Shown here: positions 25,557 through 34,510 of the stretch, piece after piece
How the letters are laid out: the number at the start of each line of letters is the position of its first letter
How positions within the stretch are numbered: the stretch's first letter is position 1
Assembly (NCBI RefSeq): GCF_001011035.1
Contig: NZ_CP011492.1
Location: 6,937,447-7,001,446 of the forward strand
Direction of reading: 5' to 3'
Length of the DNA stretch: 64,000 nt
Source of the DNA: Streptomyces sp. CNQ-509
Lineage (GTDB): Bacteria > Actinomycetota > Actinomycetes > Streptomycetales > Streptomycetaceae
Made by a program: the position numbers and the translations under genes
Notes under the pieces: model-generated
Database searches by the model: none
Told to the model about the DNA's origin: nothing
What the model saw: the letters and a program-made list of their open reading frames with translations, nothing else

Positions 25557-26957
25557 TCAGGGCGATGACGCCTCCGGCGGGAGCAGGGTGACGGTGTAGG
25601 CGTCGTGAAAGTCGGTCCACGGGACGGCGACCGTGGCCGCGTTGTCCTCGACCGCCACCAACTCGTCGGACACCGCTTGTGGGCCGTTCACCACCCCGCC
25701 GTTGTTCCACGGCACGCGCTCGACGACGGCGCGCACGGCGCCGTCCCGGATCAGGCCGGTCACGGCGTCGAGCCCGGTGAGGTTGACGGCCATGCTGCCG
25801 GTGGAACCCTTGGTGCCGAGGAGGACGGAGGCGCGGTGCGCCTCGTCGTCGCGTGTCGCGTATCCGTCGAGATCGGCGCCCGGGGTGACCTCGGCGCGGG
25901 TACCGGTCATCCGGGCGTACGCGCGGTACAGCTGCCAGTCGCCCAGTGGCTGGTAGGCACCGCCGACCCGGGTGACAAGCGCGGCCATGTTGTCGTGGAG
26001 GCCGTTGCCCGAGCCCCAGTTGGCGCGCAGGCCGTCGACGTCGGCGTGCTCCAGGCGGGCGATGAACCATCCTGAGTTGCCCGGGTTCTGCTGCTCGGGC
26101 CAGGCGTATTCGTTGACCTGAAACTCGTCTACGGCGATGCCGCGCGCGGCGATCATGTTCTGGAGGGCTGCCCTGCTGGCCACCGGGTCCTGGCCGTGCG
26201 GGCTGCCGCCGATCTCGTGCCAGCTAAGGATGTCGGGCACGGTGCCGGCAGCCGCAACGTGGTCGAGGTACGCGCTCCACCAGCCGTTGTTCGCAGTAGG
26301 CTCGTTCGCGCTGCTCGGGCCGACGATCACCGCGTCGGGGAGTTCCTCGCGGATCCTGGCATAGGTGCGGTCCCACATGTCCAGGTACTGCTCCTGGGAC
26401 CTGTTCCAGAATATCGAGAGGTCTGGCTCGTTCCATATATCCCACTGGGGATTGATCCCGGCGGTCTGGATGTCCGAGATCAGGCGATCGAGGAAGGCGT
26501 CGTAGTCCGACCAGTCGCCGTTGTCGCCGGGGAAGCGGGGGATGGCGCTGCCGTCGGCACCCCAGAGATCGTGGGGCAGCATCTGGAACGTGCCGCCGAG
26601 GTCCACGGTGCGCCGGTACTGGGCGAGCGTGGAGTTCCAGCGCCGCTCGTAGCCTCCCGCGACCCACCCTCCGGGGCTCAGTTGGGCGCCGCCGGCCCGT
26701 TCGTAGCGGAAGTCGATGCCGGTGAAGAACTCGTCCGGCGGATCGGCGCCGTCCTCGGTGATGCCGTAGAGGATGCCGGAGGCGCGATGCTGCGGAGCGC
26801 CCAGGTCGGCCGAGAAGTCGACGGTGACGGCGTCGTCGAGGGGCCGGGGCGGCGGCTGGGCGGCTCCCGGGGATGTGGTGATCAGAAGCGTGGCCGTCGC
26901 GGCGGCGAGGGCGGCGGCGAGGCGGTGCGGGCGGCGCTTGCGGTGGGGTCTGCGCAT
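25557..26957 (-). CDS. Secreted clan GH-A (GH39-like) glycoside hydrolase
   Basis: A 466-residue exported enzyme. Residues 1-33 are a signal peptide. IWNEPD puts the acid/base at Glu177 and VNEYAW the nucleophile at Glu283, the clan GH-A arrangement, with a beta-sandwich from about 370. It resembles the barrel at 1474 (ILYGITEDG against TLYGLYGQD; SWHEI against TWHEL; NEYAW against NEYAF) but has no binding modules. AAGGAGG lies 9 nt upstream of the ATG. Substrate unknown; xylan or arabinan is likely from context. Confidence 0.8.
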   Translation of the reverse strand: MRRPHRKRRPHRLAAALAAATATLLITTSPGAAQPPPRPLDDAVTVDFSADLGAPQHRASGILYGITEDGADPPDEFFTGIDFRYERAGGAQLSPGGWVAGGYERRWNSTLAQYRRTVDLGGTFQMLPHDLWGADGSAIPRFPGDNGDWSDYDAFLDRLISDIQTAGINPQWDIWNEPDLSIFWNRSQEQYLDMWDRTYARIREELPDAVIVGPSSANEPTANNGWWSAYLDHVAAAGTVPDILSWHEIGGSPHGQDPVASRAALQNMIAARGIAVDEFQVNEYAWPEQQNPGNSGWFIARLEHADVDGLRANWGSGNGLHDNMAALVTRVGGAYQPLGDWQLYRAYARMTGTRAEVTPGADLDGYATRDDEAHRASVLLGTKGSTGSMAVNLTGLDAVTGLIRDGAVRAVVERVPWNNGGVVNGPQAVSDELVAVEDNAATVAVPWTDFHDAYTVTLLPPEASSP

Positions 26958-26990
26958 GGTGGGTTGCCTCCTTGTGCGGGGGGTTACGGT

Positions 26991-27026
26991 CGTGCAGGCC
27001 CTCCGCCTTGCCGGAGGGCCTGCACG
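26991..27026 (-). terminator. Hairpin terminator between ThuA-dehydrogenase and GH39-like genes
   Basis: A perfect 15-bp stem (26991-27005 with 27012-27026) with a 6-nt loop. It follows the stop of the gene at 27075 and precedes the next start, so it may end or attenuate the upstream transcript. Confidence 0.7.
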
Positions 27027-27074
27027 AGTGCTGTGCCGGGTCGGGACGCCTCAGGGCGTCTGGACGTCGATGGG

Positions 27075-29210
27075 TCAGCCGGTGCTGTCGATGCGGTAGA
27101 GGCCGGAGTCGTTGTTGCCGCCGTTGAAGGCGCTGCCCCACTCCAGCAGGTACAGCGAGCCGTCCGGGCCGAAGGTCATGTCCATCGGCTTGATGAACCT
27201 GGTGCCGGACATGAAGGCGTTGACGGACCCCAGCCCGCCGCCGTCGAAGCGCATCTCCTTGATGAAGCCGCGGTCCCACTCGTAGAAGAACGCCGAGCCG
27301 TCGAACGACTGCGGGAACTTCGTGGTGGAGGGGTTGTCCGCGTCGTAGCGGTACACGGGTCCGGCCATCGGGGCGATGCCACCCGAGCCGAGCTCGGGGA
27401 ACTCCGCCGAGGCGCCGTAGCCGTACCACATGTCGGGCTTCTGGACAGGCGGCAGCTCGGTCAGGCCGGTGTTGTTGGGGGACTCGTTGACGGGGTTGGC
27501 GCAGTCGAACTTCTGGCCGACCTGGCCGTTGTCGGGGTTGTACGGGGCGTAGGGCTCGTTGTTGCCGTGGCAGAAGGGCCAGCCGTAGTTTCCCGGCTCG
27601 GTGATGACGTTGTACTCGCCCAGGCCCGCGGGGCCGCGGTTGTCGGTGGCACCCTGCCGGTCGGGGCCGTAGTCGGCCATGTGCACGTCGCCGGTGGCGG
27701 GGTCGACGGTGAAGCGGAAGGGGTTGCGGAAGCCCATGGCGTAGATTTCGGGGCGGGTGTTGTCCGTACCCGCGGGGAAGAGGTTGCCGTCGGGGACGGT
27801 GTATCCGCCGCCGTTGGTGGGCTGGATGCGCAGGATCTTGCCGCGCAGGTCGTTGGTGTTGCCGGCGGTGCGCGCGGAGTCCTGCATCTCGTGGCCCGGG
27901 CGCCAGTCCAGCGGGGCGTAGCCCCGCCAGGCCGATTCGAGGTTGGGCGCGGTGTCGTCGCCCACACCGATGTAGAGGGTGCCGTCCGGGCCGAACTCGA
28001 TGCTGCCGCCGGTGTGGCCGGGTTCCGGGAAGGTCCGGTCCCGGTAGGCGGGGATGTCGATCACCTTCTGCTCGCTCGCCAGCTCCAGGGTGTTTCCGGC
28101 AAGGGTGAAGGCGGACACTCTGTTGACGTCTTCGGCGCTGTCGGCCGGGGAGTAGTTGAGGTAGATCTTGTTGTTGGTGGCGAAGTCCGGGTCGAGGGCC
28201 AGCCCGATGAGCCCGTCCTCGCCTCCGGTGTACACCTTGAGGGTTCCGGCGGTGGTGGCGGATTGGGTCGCCGGGTCGAAGACGCGCACCGCGCCGCCGC
28301 GCTGGATGTAGATGACGCGGCCGTCCGGTGCGACGTCCAGCTCCATGGGATCGAGGGTGTCGTCGTCGAGCGTCACCTTCTGGAAGGTGGCCTGGGCGGG
28401 TGCGGGCTCCCCGCACTCTCCCGGCTGGCTGCCCGTCGCCCACTGCACGCCGCCCATCACGTGCTTGCGGAAGTCCTCCTCTGCGTAGGCGGCGGCGTCG
28501 TGTCCCATGGCGGTGGCCCAGACCTTGCCGCCGGAGGCGACGCTGCACCAGGAGATGGGGTGGTCGTCACCCATCGCGAACTGGCCCGGGTCGTAGGTCG
28601 ATTCGTCGACGGTGGCGAGCACGTGGACGTTCGGCCGCGGGTTGGGGGCGAAGTTGTACCACTCCTCGGGCCGCGTCCAGGATGCGGGAAGATCCTGGGT
28701 CGAGGGGTGATCCGGGTCCTCGATGTGGACGGTGCCGTTCTGGATGCCGGCGGCGTGGCCGGGCATGTGTGCGCCGCCGTTGATGACCTCGTCCCACCAG
28801 GGGAACTCGCCCTCGATGCCCGCGTCGAGGGTGTTGTGGATGGCCACCACGCCCCCGCCGCCGGTCACGTAGTCCTGCATGGCCTGACGCTGTTCGTCGG
28901 TGTTCCAGACCATGCCGGAGTTCTGGAGCATGATGACGGCGTCGAAGCCGGAGAGCTCCGCGTCGTTGAAGACGGCCGGGTCGTCGGTCTGGACGAGCTC
29001 GATGTCCTGCTCGGCTGCCTCCTCCTGGAACATCCTGATGCCGGCCGGTATGGAGCCGTGGACATAGCCGACGGCCCTGGTGAAGAGCAGAACCCGGTCC
29101 TCGGCGGCCTCCGCGTGGGACGCGGTCGTCATCAGGGCACCGGCCGCGAGCAGCGGCGCCAGGGCGAGAGCCACGAGGGTGCGTGGGCGTCCGCGGTGTT
29201 CTTCCTTCAT
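27075..29210 (-). CDS. Secreted ThuA / PQQ-type sugar dehydrogenase fusion
   Basis: A 711-residue exported protein, a shorter paralogue of 21221-25294. Signal peptide 1-35, ThuA domain about 38-258, dehydrogenase domain about 275-711. His399 (PGHTGG) and Arg495-Asn496 (GFRNP) match catalytic His144 and Arg228-Asn229 of soluble glucose dehydrogenase, but the vicinal cysteines before the His in the other two copies are absent here. It ends at the dehydrogenase domain with no binding modules. It lies in a minus-strand series after GH29 and GH54, so it may oxidise sugars released by those enzymes. ATG 29210 has GAGAGGA upstream. Confidence 0.88.
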   Translation of the reverse strand: MKEEHRGRPRTLVALALAPLLAAGALMTTASHAEAAEDRVLLFTRAVGYVHGSIPAGIRMFQEEAAEQDIELVQTDDPAVFNDAELSGFDAVIMLQNSGMVWNTDEQRQAMQDYVTGGGGVVAIHNTLDAGIEGEFPWWDEVINGGAHMPGHAAGIQNGTVHIEDPDHPSTQDLPASWTRPEEWYNFAPNPRPNVHVLATVDESTYDPGQFAMGDDHPISWCSVASGGKVWATAMGHDAAAYAEEDFRKHVMGGVQWATGSQPGECGEPAPAQATFQKVTLDDDTLDPMELDVAPDGRVIYIQRGGAVRVFDPATQSATTAGTLKVYTGGEDGLIGLALDPDFATNNKIYLNYSPADSAEDVNRVSAFTLAGNTLELASEQKVIDIPAYRDRTFPEPGHTGGSIEFGPDGTLYIGVGDDTAPNLESAWRGYAPLDWRPGHEMQDSARTAGNTNDLRGKILRIQPTNGGGYTVPDGNLFPAGTDNTRPEIYAMGFRNPFRFTVDPATGDVHMADYGPDRQGATDNRGPAGLGEYNVITEPGNYGWPFCHGNNEPYAPYNPDNGQVGQKFDCANPVNESPNNTGLTELPPVQKPDMWYGYGASAEFPELGSGGIAPMAGPVYRYDADNPSTTKFPQSFDGSAFFYEWDRGFIKEMRFDGGGLGSVNAFMSGTRFIKPMDMTFGPDGSLYLLEWGSAFNGGNNDSGLYRIDSTG

Positions 29211-29286
29211 GTGGGGGGTTCCTCTCGAATGGGATGCGGCTCCGGCGCTGCCGGCCGGAGAAGGGAAGGTGTCCTGGGCAAGCGGG

Positions 29287-29327
29287 CCGGGTCCGGGCGG
29301 CGGCGGGAACCGTCGCTGCCGGACCGG
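29287..29327 (-). terminator. Weak bulged hairpin after the GH54 gene
   Basis: ccgggtccgg (29287-29296) can pair with ccggaccgg (29319-29327) with one bulged G, 8-48 nt past the GH54 stop on the minus strand. There is no T-run, so termination may be partial. Confidence 0.3.
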
Positions 29328-29334
29328 CGCTGTG

Positions 29335-30459
29335 TCACTCGCCGGCGGTCGATGATGCGTAGCCGGCGGCCGTGATGTTGGCCTGCACCGAGTCCTCGGT
29401 CTCGTCCGACGGGTAGCCGGAGACCATGGCTCCTTCATAGAAGGTGCCCTCGCTGAGGTTGGCGCCGCCGCCGGGCTTGCAGCAGTCGCCACCGCTTCCC
29501 AGGACGATGGCCCCCTGCTTCTTCATGGGGCTGTATCCCGGGGGCAGCGACCCGTCCCACAGCGTGGTGAGGCTGCCGGACCGCGCGTCGGCGCCCTTGA
29601 GCGCGAACCGTGTCGTCCCGTTGTTCTTGAGCATCGCCGTGACGTACGGGTCGGTGAAGGCACGCTGCTGGGGATTCCACTGCTGGCTGCCACCGGGGTA
29701 GAGGCCCCATTCGAGGTCCGCCTGCACCCACGGCCCTCTCCCGTCACACCCGCCGAACCAGCACTGCGTGCTGAAGTTGATCGCGTCCATGGTGCCGGCG
29801 CCGTCGGCCGTCCTCGTCGTCTCACTGTTGCCGTAGTCGAAGCAGCAGCCGCCGTTGACGTGCGTGCCGCTGGTGACCATGTACATGCCCTCGGGCTCGC
29901 TGCCGGTGGGAACGCCCGTCTCGTGGCCGTCACGCCAGTAACTGTTCCCGGGCTTGATGTGGAGCGAGTAGACCTTGCTGCCGCCGACCGCCAGCGACTC
30001 GGTCATCGCGTCCGCGGGGCTGCTCTGGTCGGAGCCGGGGACCTGCTCCGATCCCTGATACCAGAGGTCGTTGCCGTTGCCGGACTGGTCGTAGACGACG
30101 GTGACGACGCACGAGGTGCCGGCGCAGAACGCGTCCTGCGCCGTGCCGTCGGCGGGGCCGCCCGCCGTCAGCACGCCGATGCCGAGCGTCGTGCGGTCCG
30201 AGGCACGCCGGATCTGGTAGAGGCTGCCGTCGTACGAGCCGTAGAGCGCGCGGGTCGTGCTGTGCGCGGCGACGCAGGGCGTGCCGCCCGACTCGTAGAT
30301 GTCGCAGGGGCCTTCGGCCTGCGCCGAGACCTCGGCGGACGACGTCGACGCGGTGGCCAGCACGGCGGCCAGCAGCGCCATGAGGGCCACCGCGATCGCG
30401 GCCGGGGAGCGCCGTCTGCGCGGGGTGCGTACCGGGAGATGAACCGATGAGGGCTGCAC
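29335..30459 (-). CDS. Secreted GH54 alpha-L-arabinofuranosidase (catalytic domain only)
   Basis: A 374-residue exported enzyme releasing arabinofuranose from arabinoxylan or arabinan. After a signal peptide (1-42) the GH54 beta-sandwich begins with PCDIYESGGTPCVAAHSTTR. Glu250 in ADLEWGLYPGG is the predicted nucleophile and Asp325 in GGDCC the acid/base, by comparison with A. kawachii AbfB (Glu221, Asp297); the vicinal disulfide pair Cys205-Cys206 is kept. The C-terminal CBM42 of fungal enzymes is missing. The start is GTG 30459, with AAGGAG 7 nt upstream. It lies 72 nt after GH29. Confidence 0.9.
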   Translation of the reverse strand: MQPSSVHLPVRTPRRRRSPAAIAVALMALLAAVLATASTSSAEVSAQAEGPCDIYESGGTPCVAAHSTTRALYGSYDGSLYQIRRASDRTTLGIGVLTAGGPADGTAQDAFCAGTSCVVTVVYDQSGNGNDLWYQGSEQVPGSDQSSPADAMTESLAVGGSKVYSLHIKPGNSYWRDGHETGVPTGSEPEGMYMVTSGTHVNGGCCFDYGNSETTRTADGAGTMDAINFSTQCWFGGCDGRGPWVQADLEWGLYPGGSQQWNPQQRAFTDPYVTAMLKNNGTTRFALKGADARSGSLTTLWDGSLPPGYSPMKKQGAIVLGSGGDCCKPGGGANLSEGTFYEGAMVSGYPSDETEDSVQANITAAGYASSTAGE

Positions 30460-30531
30460 TGGCTGCTCCTTTGCGGGTGCCAGGGTGGGGGATGCGGGTG
30501 TCGGGACGGGAGTGCCGGTGCGGGGCGGTCC

Positions 30532-32094
30532 TCACCCGCGCAGGTCGGGGATCCCGCCGGAGAAGGTCAGCTTGATCACGTAGGCCAGGGCGTCGAACGG
30601 CGCGTCGGACGCGGGCATCGAGACGTGCAGGCCGGCGCCGTCCTGGACGGTGTCGGGCAGGTCGGTATACGACCCGGCCGTGGAGTCGAGGAGCTGAGTC
30701 GCCGTCAGGGTGCTCAGGTCGATCCGGTCCGCGCTCAGCGTCGTCACGGTGAGCATGCCGCCCGGCCAGCCGAGCACCGTCGCGTACAGCACCGTGTTGT
30801 CCTTGCTGCGGGTGAACCGGATGTCCTCGCTGGTTCCCGCCACCGGCTCGGTGAAGGAACCGCCGCCCATCTCCGTCGGGCCCTCGCCGTAGTCCGTCCA
30901 GGCCCGGGTGGCGTAGACGGACTCACCGAAGCGCCCGAGGTAGTCCCCGAAGCCCCGCAGGAGCGCCCGCTGTTCCCCGGGGATGGTGCCGTCGGCCGTC
31001 GGCGCGATGTTCAGCAGCATGGTGCCGTTCTTGCTGACCCGGTCGATCAGCGAGTGGAGCATGGCCGCCAGCGGGTAGTAGCCGATGCCCTCGGTGTAGC
31101 ACCAGCTTGAGCTGGAGATGCTGTCGTCCGTCAGCCAGTAGGGGACCTGGATGTCGGCCGGCCCGCCGCGTTCGTAGTCGAAGACCTCGCCCTTGTCGTT
31201 GAAGCCGTCCTTGTAGGTGACGACCACGTCCTTCTCCCAGGCGAGGGCCCGGTTGAAGTAGTACGCGAGGAACTCCAGCCGCTTGTCCTCGCCGACCTGG
31301 GGCAGGTTGAAGTCGTGCCAGATGAGGTCGGGCTCGTACCCGTCGATGACCTCTTCGAGCTTGTCGTACCAGAGCCGGCTGCCCGCCTCCCGGTCGAGCT
31401 GGCCGTACAGCTTCCGGAGGCGGGGGTCGGACTGCGCCGGTACGTGCTCGTAGTAGCCGGTGAAGTGGTACGCGTGGTGCAGGGACACCATGAACTTCAG
31501 GCCCTGTGCCCGGATGGCGTCGGCGTGCAGGCCCACCAGGTCGAGCCCGGGTCCGGTGGCGACGGAGTTCCACTCGTTCACCGCGCTGTCCCACATCGAG
31601 TAGCCGTCGTGGTGCTCGGCCACCGGCCCGGCGAACCTGGCGCCGGCGTCGGCGAACAGCTTCGCCCACTCCTCGGGGTCGAAGGCGCCGCCCTGAGAGG
31701 CGAGTTTCGGGGCGAACTGCACGTGGTTGCCGGCGAGGTCCTGGGCGCCGTTGATGAAGTTGTGGTAAGGCCACCCGGCCGGGTCCCCGTAGGCGGCGCG
31801 GTGATGGGCGTTCTCGGCGGAGCCGCCCGCGTACATGTTGCGGGGGTACCACTCGTTGCCGAACGCGGGGACGCTGTAGACCCCCCAGTGGAAGTAGATG
31901 CCGAACTTGGCGTCCTGGAACCACTCGGGAGCCGGTGGGTGCTGGTCGACCGACGGCCAGTCCGGGGTGTACTCCTGCAGGCCGGCGGCCCGTGCGGTGC
32001 CGGCCCTCAGCAGCAGGCCGCCGGCCGCGGCGGCGCCGGCCGTGGCGAGCAGTCCGCGGCGGCTTAACGGGAACGGGGATGGTGACGCGGGCAT
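30532..32094 (-). CDS. Secreted GH29 alpha-L-fucosidase
   Basis: A 520-residue retaining exo-enzyme that removes alpha-L-fucose, for example from xyloglucan side chains. A twin-arginine signal SRRGLLA (11-17) directs export. The family blocks WFQDAKFGIYFHWG (58-71) and EHHDGYSMWDS (160-170) are clear, and LIWHDF places the nucleophile at Asp261. ATG 32094 is chosen because it precedes the Tat signal directly and has GAGAGG 8 nt upstream. It is the first gene of the minus-strand series 32094-25557. Confidence 0.9.
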   Translation of the reverse strand: MPASPSPFPLSRRGLLATAGAAAAGGLLLRAGTARAAGLQEYTPDWPSVDQHPPAPEWFQDAKFGIYFHWGVYSVPAFGNEWYPRNMYAGGSAENAHHRAAYGDPAGWPYHNFINGAQDLAGNHVQFAPKLASQGGAFDPEEWAKLFADAGARFAGPVAEHHDGYSMWDSAVNEWNSVATGPGLDLVGLHADAIRAQGLKFMVSLHHAYHFTGYYEHVPAQSDPRLRKLYGQLDREAGSRLWYDKLEEVIDGYEPDLIWHDFNLPQVGEDKRLEFLAYYFNRALAWEKDVVVTYKDGFNDKGEVFDYERGGPADIQVPYWLTDDSISSSSWCYTEGIGYYPLAAMLHSLIDRVSKNGTMLLNIAPTADGTIPGEQRALLRGFGDYLGRFGESVYATRAWTDYGEGPTEMGGGSFTEPVAGTSEDIRFTRSKDNTVLYATVLGWPGGMLTVTTLSADRIDLSTLTATQLLDSTAGSYTDLPDTVQDGAGLHVSMPASDAPFDALAYVIKLTFSGGIPDLRG

Positions 32095-32416
32095 GACACT
32101 GGCCTCTCGTGGGGGGTCCCGATCGCATGTCCGGCGCCGGTCATGGGGCCGTCGTGTCCACCCCGGGTACTCCACGTGGCGCGTTGCCGTGAACGCCGAC
32201 GAGGTGGGAGAACCCCTGACGGTGCGGGCGATGCGATGCCTGGGTGGTGGTGCGGCTCGCCGCCTGAGCGGCTGTTCGAGATTTCGACCATTGGTCGACT
32301 CACTGAATGCTGATACGTATGATGACCGGGGTTCACGGGAGCGTCAATAGCTTCTGCATCACCCTGGTCGTGAGCGGATGGCCCTGCCCGGCACGTCGAG
32401 CGCACGGTCCGCGACC
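32095..32416 (-). promoter_or_regulatory. Promoter region of the GH29 series
   Basis: This 322-base gap holds a minus-strand promoter: -35 TTGACG (plus coordinates 32342-32347), 17-bp spacer, -10 CATCAT (32319-32324), start near 32312. Just downstream lie a 15-bp palindrome tcgaccattggtcga (32284-32298) and a TTCGAGATTTCGA-like box (32275-32287). The rest holds nothing I recognise. Confidence 0.6.
32284..32298. promoter_or_regulatory. Operator palindrome downstream of the GH29 promoter
   Basis: tcgaccattggtcga is a perfect inverted repeat (7-bp arms, central T), placed about 14-28 bp after the predicted transcription start, where a bound repressor would block transcription. Confidence 0.6.
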
Positions 32417-33619
32417 TCACACGCGTGCCGCGCTGATCCGGTCCGGCTCGCCGTGCCAGGCCGCCGTCAGGATCTGTTCCAGCGCGTCCACGTCGAGCCG
32501 CACGGGGTTGTTGTCGATGAGTCTCCGGATGCCGATCGAAGCCTCGGCCAGTCCGCGGACCTCACCGGCCTCGACCCCGATCTCGGCCAGCGATGCGGGC
32601 AGTCCGACGCGCAGCCCTAGCTCGTGGACGGCTGCCACGGGGTCGGTGCACGCCATCGCTTCGGCCAGAGCTGCCATCTCGGCCAGGCGCGCCGGTCGGT
32701 TGAACTCCATGACGTAGGGGAGCAGGAGGCCGGTCCCGAGCCCGTGCGACGTGTGGGTCGCCGCCCCGACCGCGAACTGGAGGGCGTGCCCGGCGGTGAC
32801 GCCGGCGTTGCCGAAGGCGATGCCGGCGAGCAGGCTGCCGTAGAGCATGGCGGACCGGGCTTCCAGGTCGTCCCCGTCGTCGACGGCGCGGGCCAGGTTC
32901 GCGCAGATGCCGCCGGCCGCGGCGAGTGCGAGGGTGTCGGAGAGCGGGTTCTTGCCGACCTGCGGCCGGGAGAGCACCGAGGACGGGGCTGCGGGCCGGC
33001 GGATCGCCATGAAGGACTCCACGGCGTGGGCCAGCGCATCCATCCCCGAGTGCGCGGTCACCGTCCGCGGTGCGCCAACGGTCAGCAGCGGGTCGCACAG
33101 CGCGTGCCGCGGGATGAGGTGCCGGCTGGCGATGCCGACCTTCATCCGCGTCGTCGCGTCCGTGATCACCGAGACAGGTGTGACCTCCGAACCCGTCCCG
33201 GCCGTGGTGGGCACCGCGATCAGCGGCAGCACCGGACCCGGCACCGACCCGACAGGGTAGTAGGTGCTCAGCGGGCCCGGGTGCCTCGCCAACAGAGCGG
33301 TGACCTTCGCGAGGTCGATGGTGCTTCCGCCCCCGACGGCGACGACCACGTCCGGCCGGTACTCTGCGGCGTACCCGACCGCTTCTGTGATGGTGCTCTC
33401 CGGCACGTCCACGACGGCTTCGGAGAAGACGCGTACGTCGACACCCGCCTCGTGCAGCGAGGTGCGCACCGAGTTGAAGCCGGGCGATCCGGCGATGTTC
33501 GGATCGGTGACGACCAGCGCCCGGTCGCCGTATTCGGCGGCGAGGGAACCTGTCGCCGAGGCCATCCCGGTGCCGAAGATCACCTGGGCGGGTGTGCGCA
33601 GGATCGCGAAGTCGTCCAC
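32417..33619 (-). CDS. Iron-containing alcohol dehydrogenase family (maleylacetate reductase-like)
   Basis: A 400-residue group III metal-dependent dehydrogenase. The NAD-binding GGGSTIDLAK motif, the AVPTTAGTGSEVTP block and the metal-ligand region HSGMDALAHAVE with a later HGLGTG are all present. It could reduce an aldehyde, a keto-sugar or maleylacetate. I start it at GTG 33619, where the protein begins VDDFAILRTP behind GGAGGAG; the reading frame then overlaps the end of the upstream hydrolase gene by 40 nt. It is the last gene of a three-gene operon. Confidence 0.87.
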   Translation of the reverse strand: MDDFAILRTPAQVIFGTGMASATGSLAAEYGDRALVVTDPNIAGSPGFNSVRTSLHEAGVDVRVFSEAVVDVPESTITEAVGYAAEYRPDVVVAVGGGSTIDLAKVTALLARHPGPLSTYYPVGSVPGPVLPLIAVPTTAGTGSEVTPVSVITDATTRMKVGIASRHLIPRHALCDPLLTVGAPRTVTAHSGMDALAHAVESFMAIRRPAAPSSVLSRPQVGKNPLSDTLALAAAGGICANLARAVDDGDDLEARSAMLYGSLLAGIAFGNAGVTAGHALQFAVGAATHTSHGLGTGLLLPYVMEFNRPARLAEMAALAEAMACTDPVAAVHELGLRVGLPASLAEIGVEAGEVRGLAEASIGIRRLIDNNPVRLDVDALEQILTAAWHGEPDRISAARV

Positions 33620-34500
33620 GGCTCCTCCAGGAAGGTCGTCAGGAGCCGGTGCAGCTCCGCCGGTCGTTCGGCCGGTGCGGCGTGCCCGCACGCCCCGAAC
33701 AGGTGCGCCCGTACATCGGGCAGCAGGTGAAGAAGTCGCAGGGTGCTGGACTCCAGCGGCACGACGCGATCCTCCGTGCCGTGCACGAGGAGCATGGGCG
33801 CCCGGATCCGCCCGAGTTCGCCGGCGGTCAGCGCGAGGTCACGGACCCATCGCTCGCGCGGCGGCGGGAACATGACGGCGAACGCCTCGAGCGGACCCGG
33901 CTCGAGAGTGGCGGCCAGCCGTGCCTCGACTGCTTCGGTGGTGCGGAACGCCTCGTCGACGTGGAGCAGCTCAAGGAGCCCGCGGGCCGCCGCGCGCCCG
34001 GGGCGGTACGCCCAGAGCCGGTCAAGACCCGGCGGTAGCGGCATGTCGACGCCGAGGGTGCCGATCCCCGCCAGCCGGGCGACCGTTCGCGGCCGGGCAT
34101 GGGCCACGGAGAGCGCGATGGCGCCGCCCATGGAGTTGCCGACGACGGCGCAGCGGTCCAGCGCCAGCTCGTCCAGGAGCTCCAGGATCTGCGCCGTCCA
34201 CACCCGGCGGCCGTAGGAGTGCTCCCCGTCGGCCGCAGGACCGGGGAGCAGCGTGCTCCGCCCGAAGCCGGCGAAGTCGGGTGCGATGACGCGGAAGCCG
34301 GGTGCCATGGCAGCCATGAGGGGCTCCCAGGCCGCACCCGAGGTCCCCGGGCCTGAGCCGTGCAGCAGGACGACGGCCGGACCCGAACCAGCCTCGCGCA
34401 CATAGGTCTCCGACCCGGCGGTCCGGACCATCCGTCCCTCGATGCCGGTGTGCGTCGTCCTCGCGCCGTCCGGGCGCGCGCCGCCCACGGGAATGCCCAT
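33580..34500 (-). CDS. Alpha/beta hydrolase of the C-C hydrolase (MhpC/BphD) type
   Basis: A 306-residue cytoplasmic serine hydrolase. HGSGPG forms the oxyanion region (47-52), GNSMGG carries Ser123, HGTEDRVVP carries Asp244 and ACGHA carries His273. GNSMGGA and HGSGPG are typical of enzymes that cleave ring-opened aromatic products, but esterases share them. An alternative start is ATG 34431, which has a better site (GAGGGA). It is followed by the iron alcohol dehydrogenase and preceded 10 nt earlier by the DJ-1 gene. The pairing with a maleylacetate-reductase-like enzyme hints at phenolic degradation. Confidence 0.85.
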   Translation of the reverse strand: MGIPVGGARPDGARTTHTGIEGRMVRTAGSETYVREAGSGPAVVLLHGSGPGTSGAAWEPLMAAMAPGFRVIAPDFAGFGRSTLLPGPAADGEHSYGRRVWTAQILELLDELALDRCAVVGNSMGGAIALSVAHARPRTVARLAGIGTLGVDMPLPPGLDRLWAYRPGRAAARGLLELLHVDEAFRTTEAVEARLAATLEPGPLEAFAVMFPPPRERWVRDLALTAGELGRIRAPMLLVHGTEDRVVPLESSTLRLLHLLPDVRAHLFGACGHAAPAERPAELHRLLTTFLEEPWTTSRSCAHPPR

Positions 34501-34510
34501 GCGACGGCGG

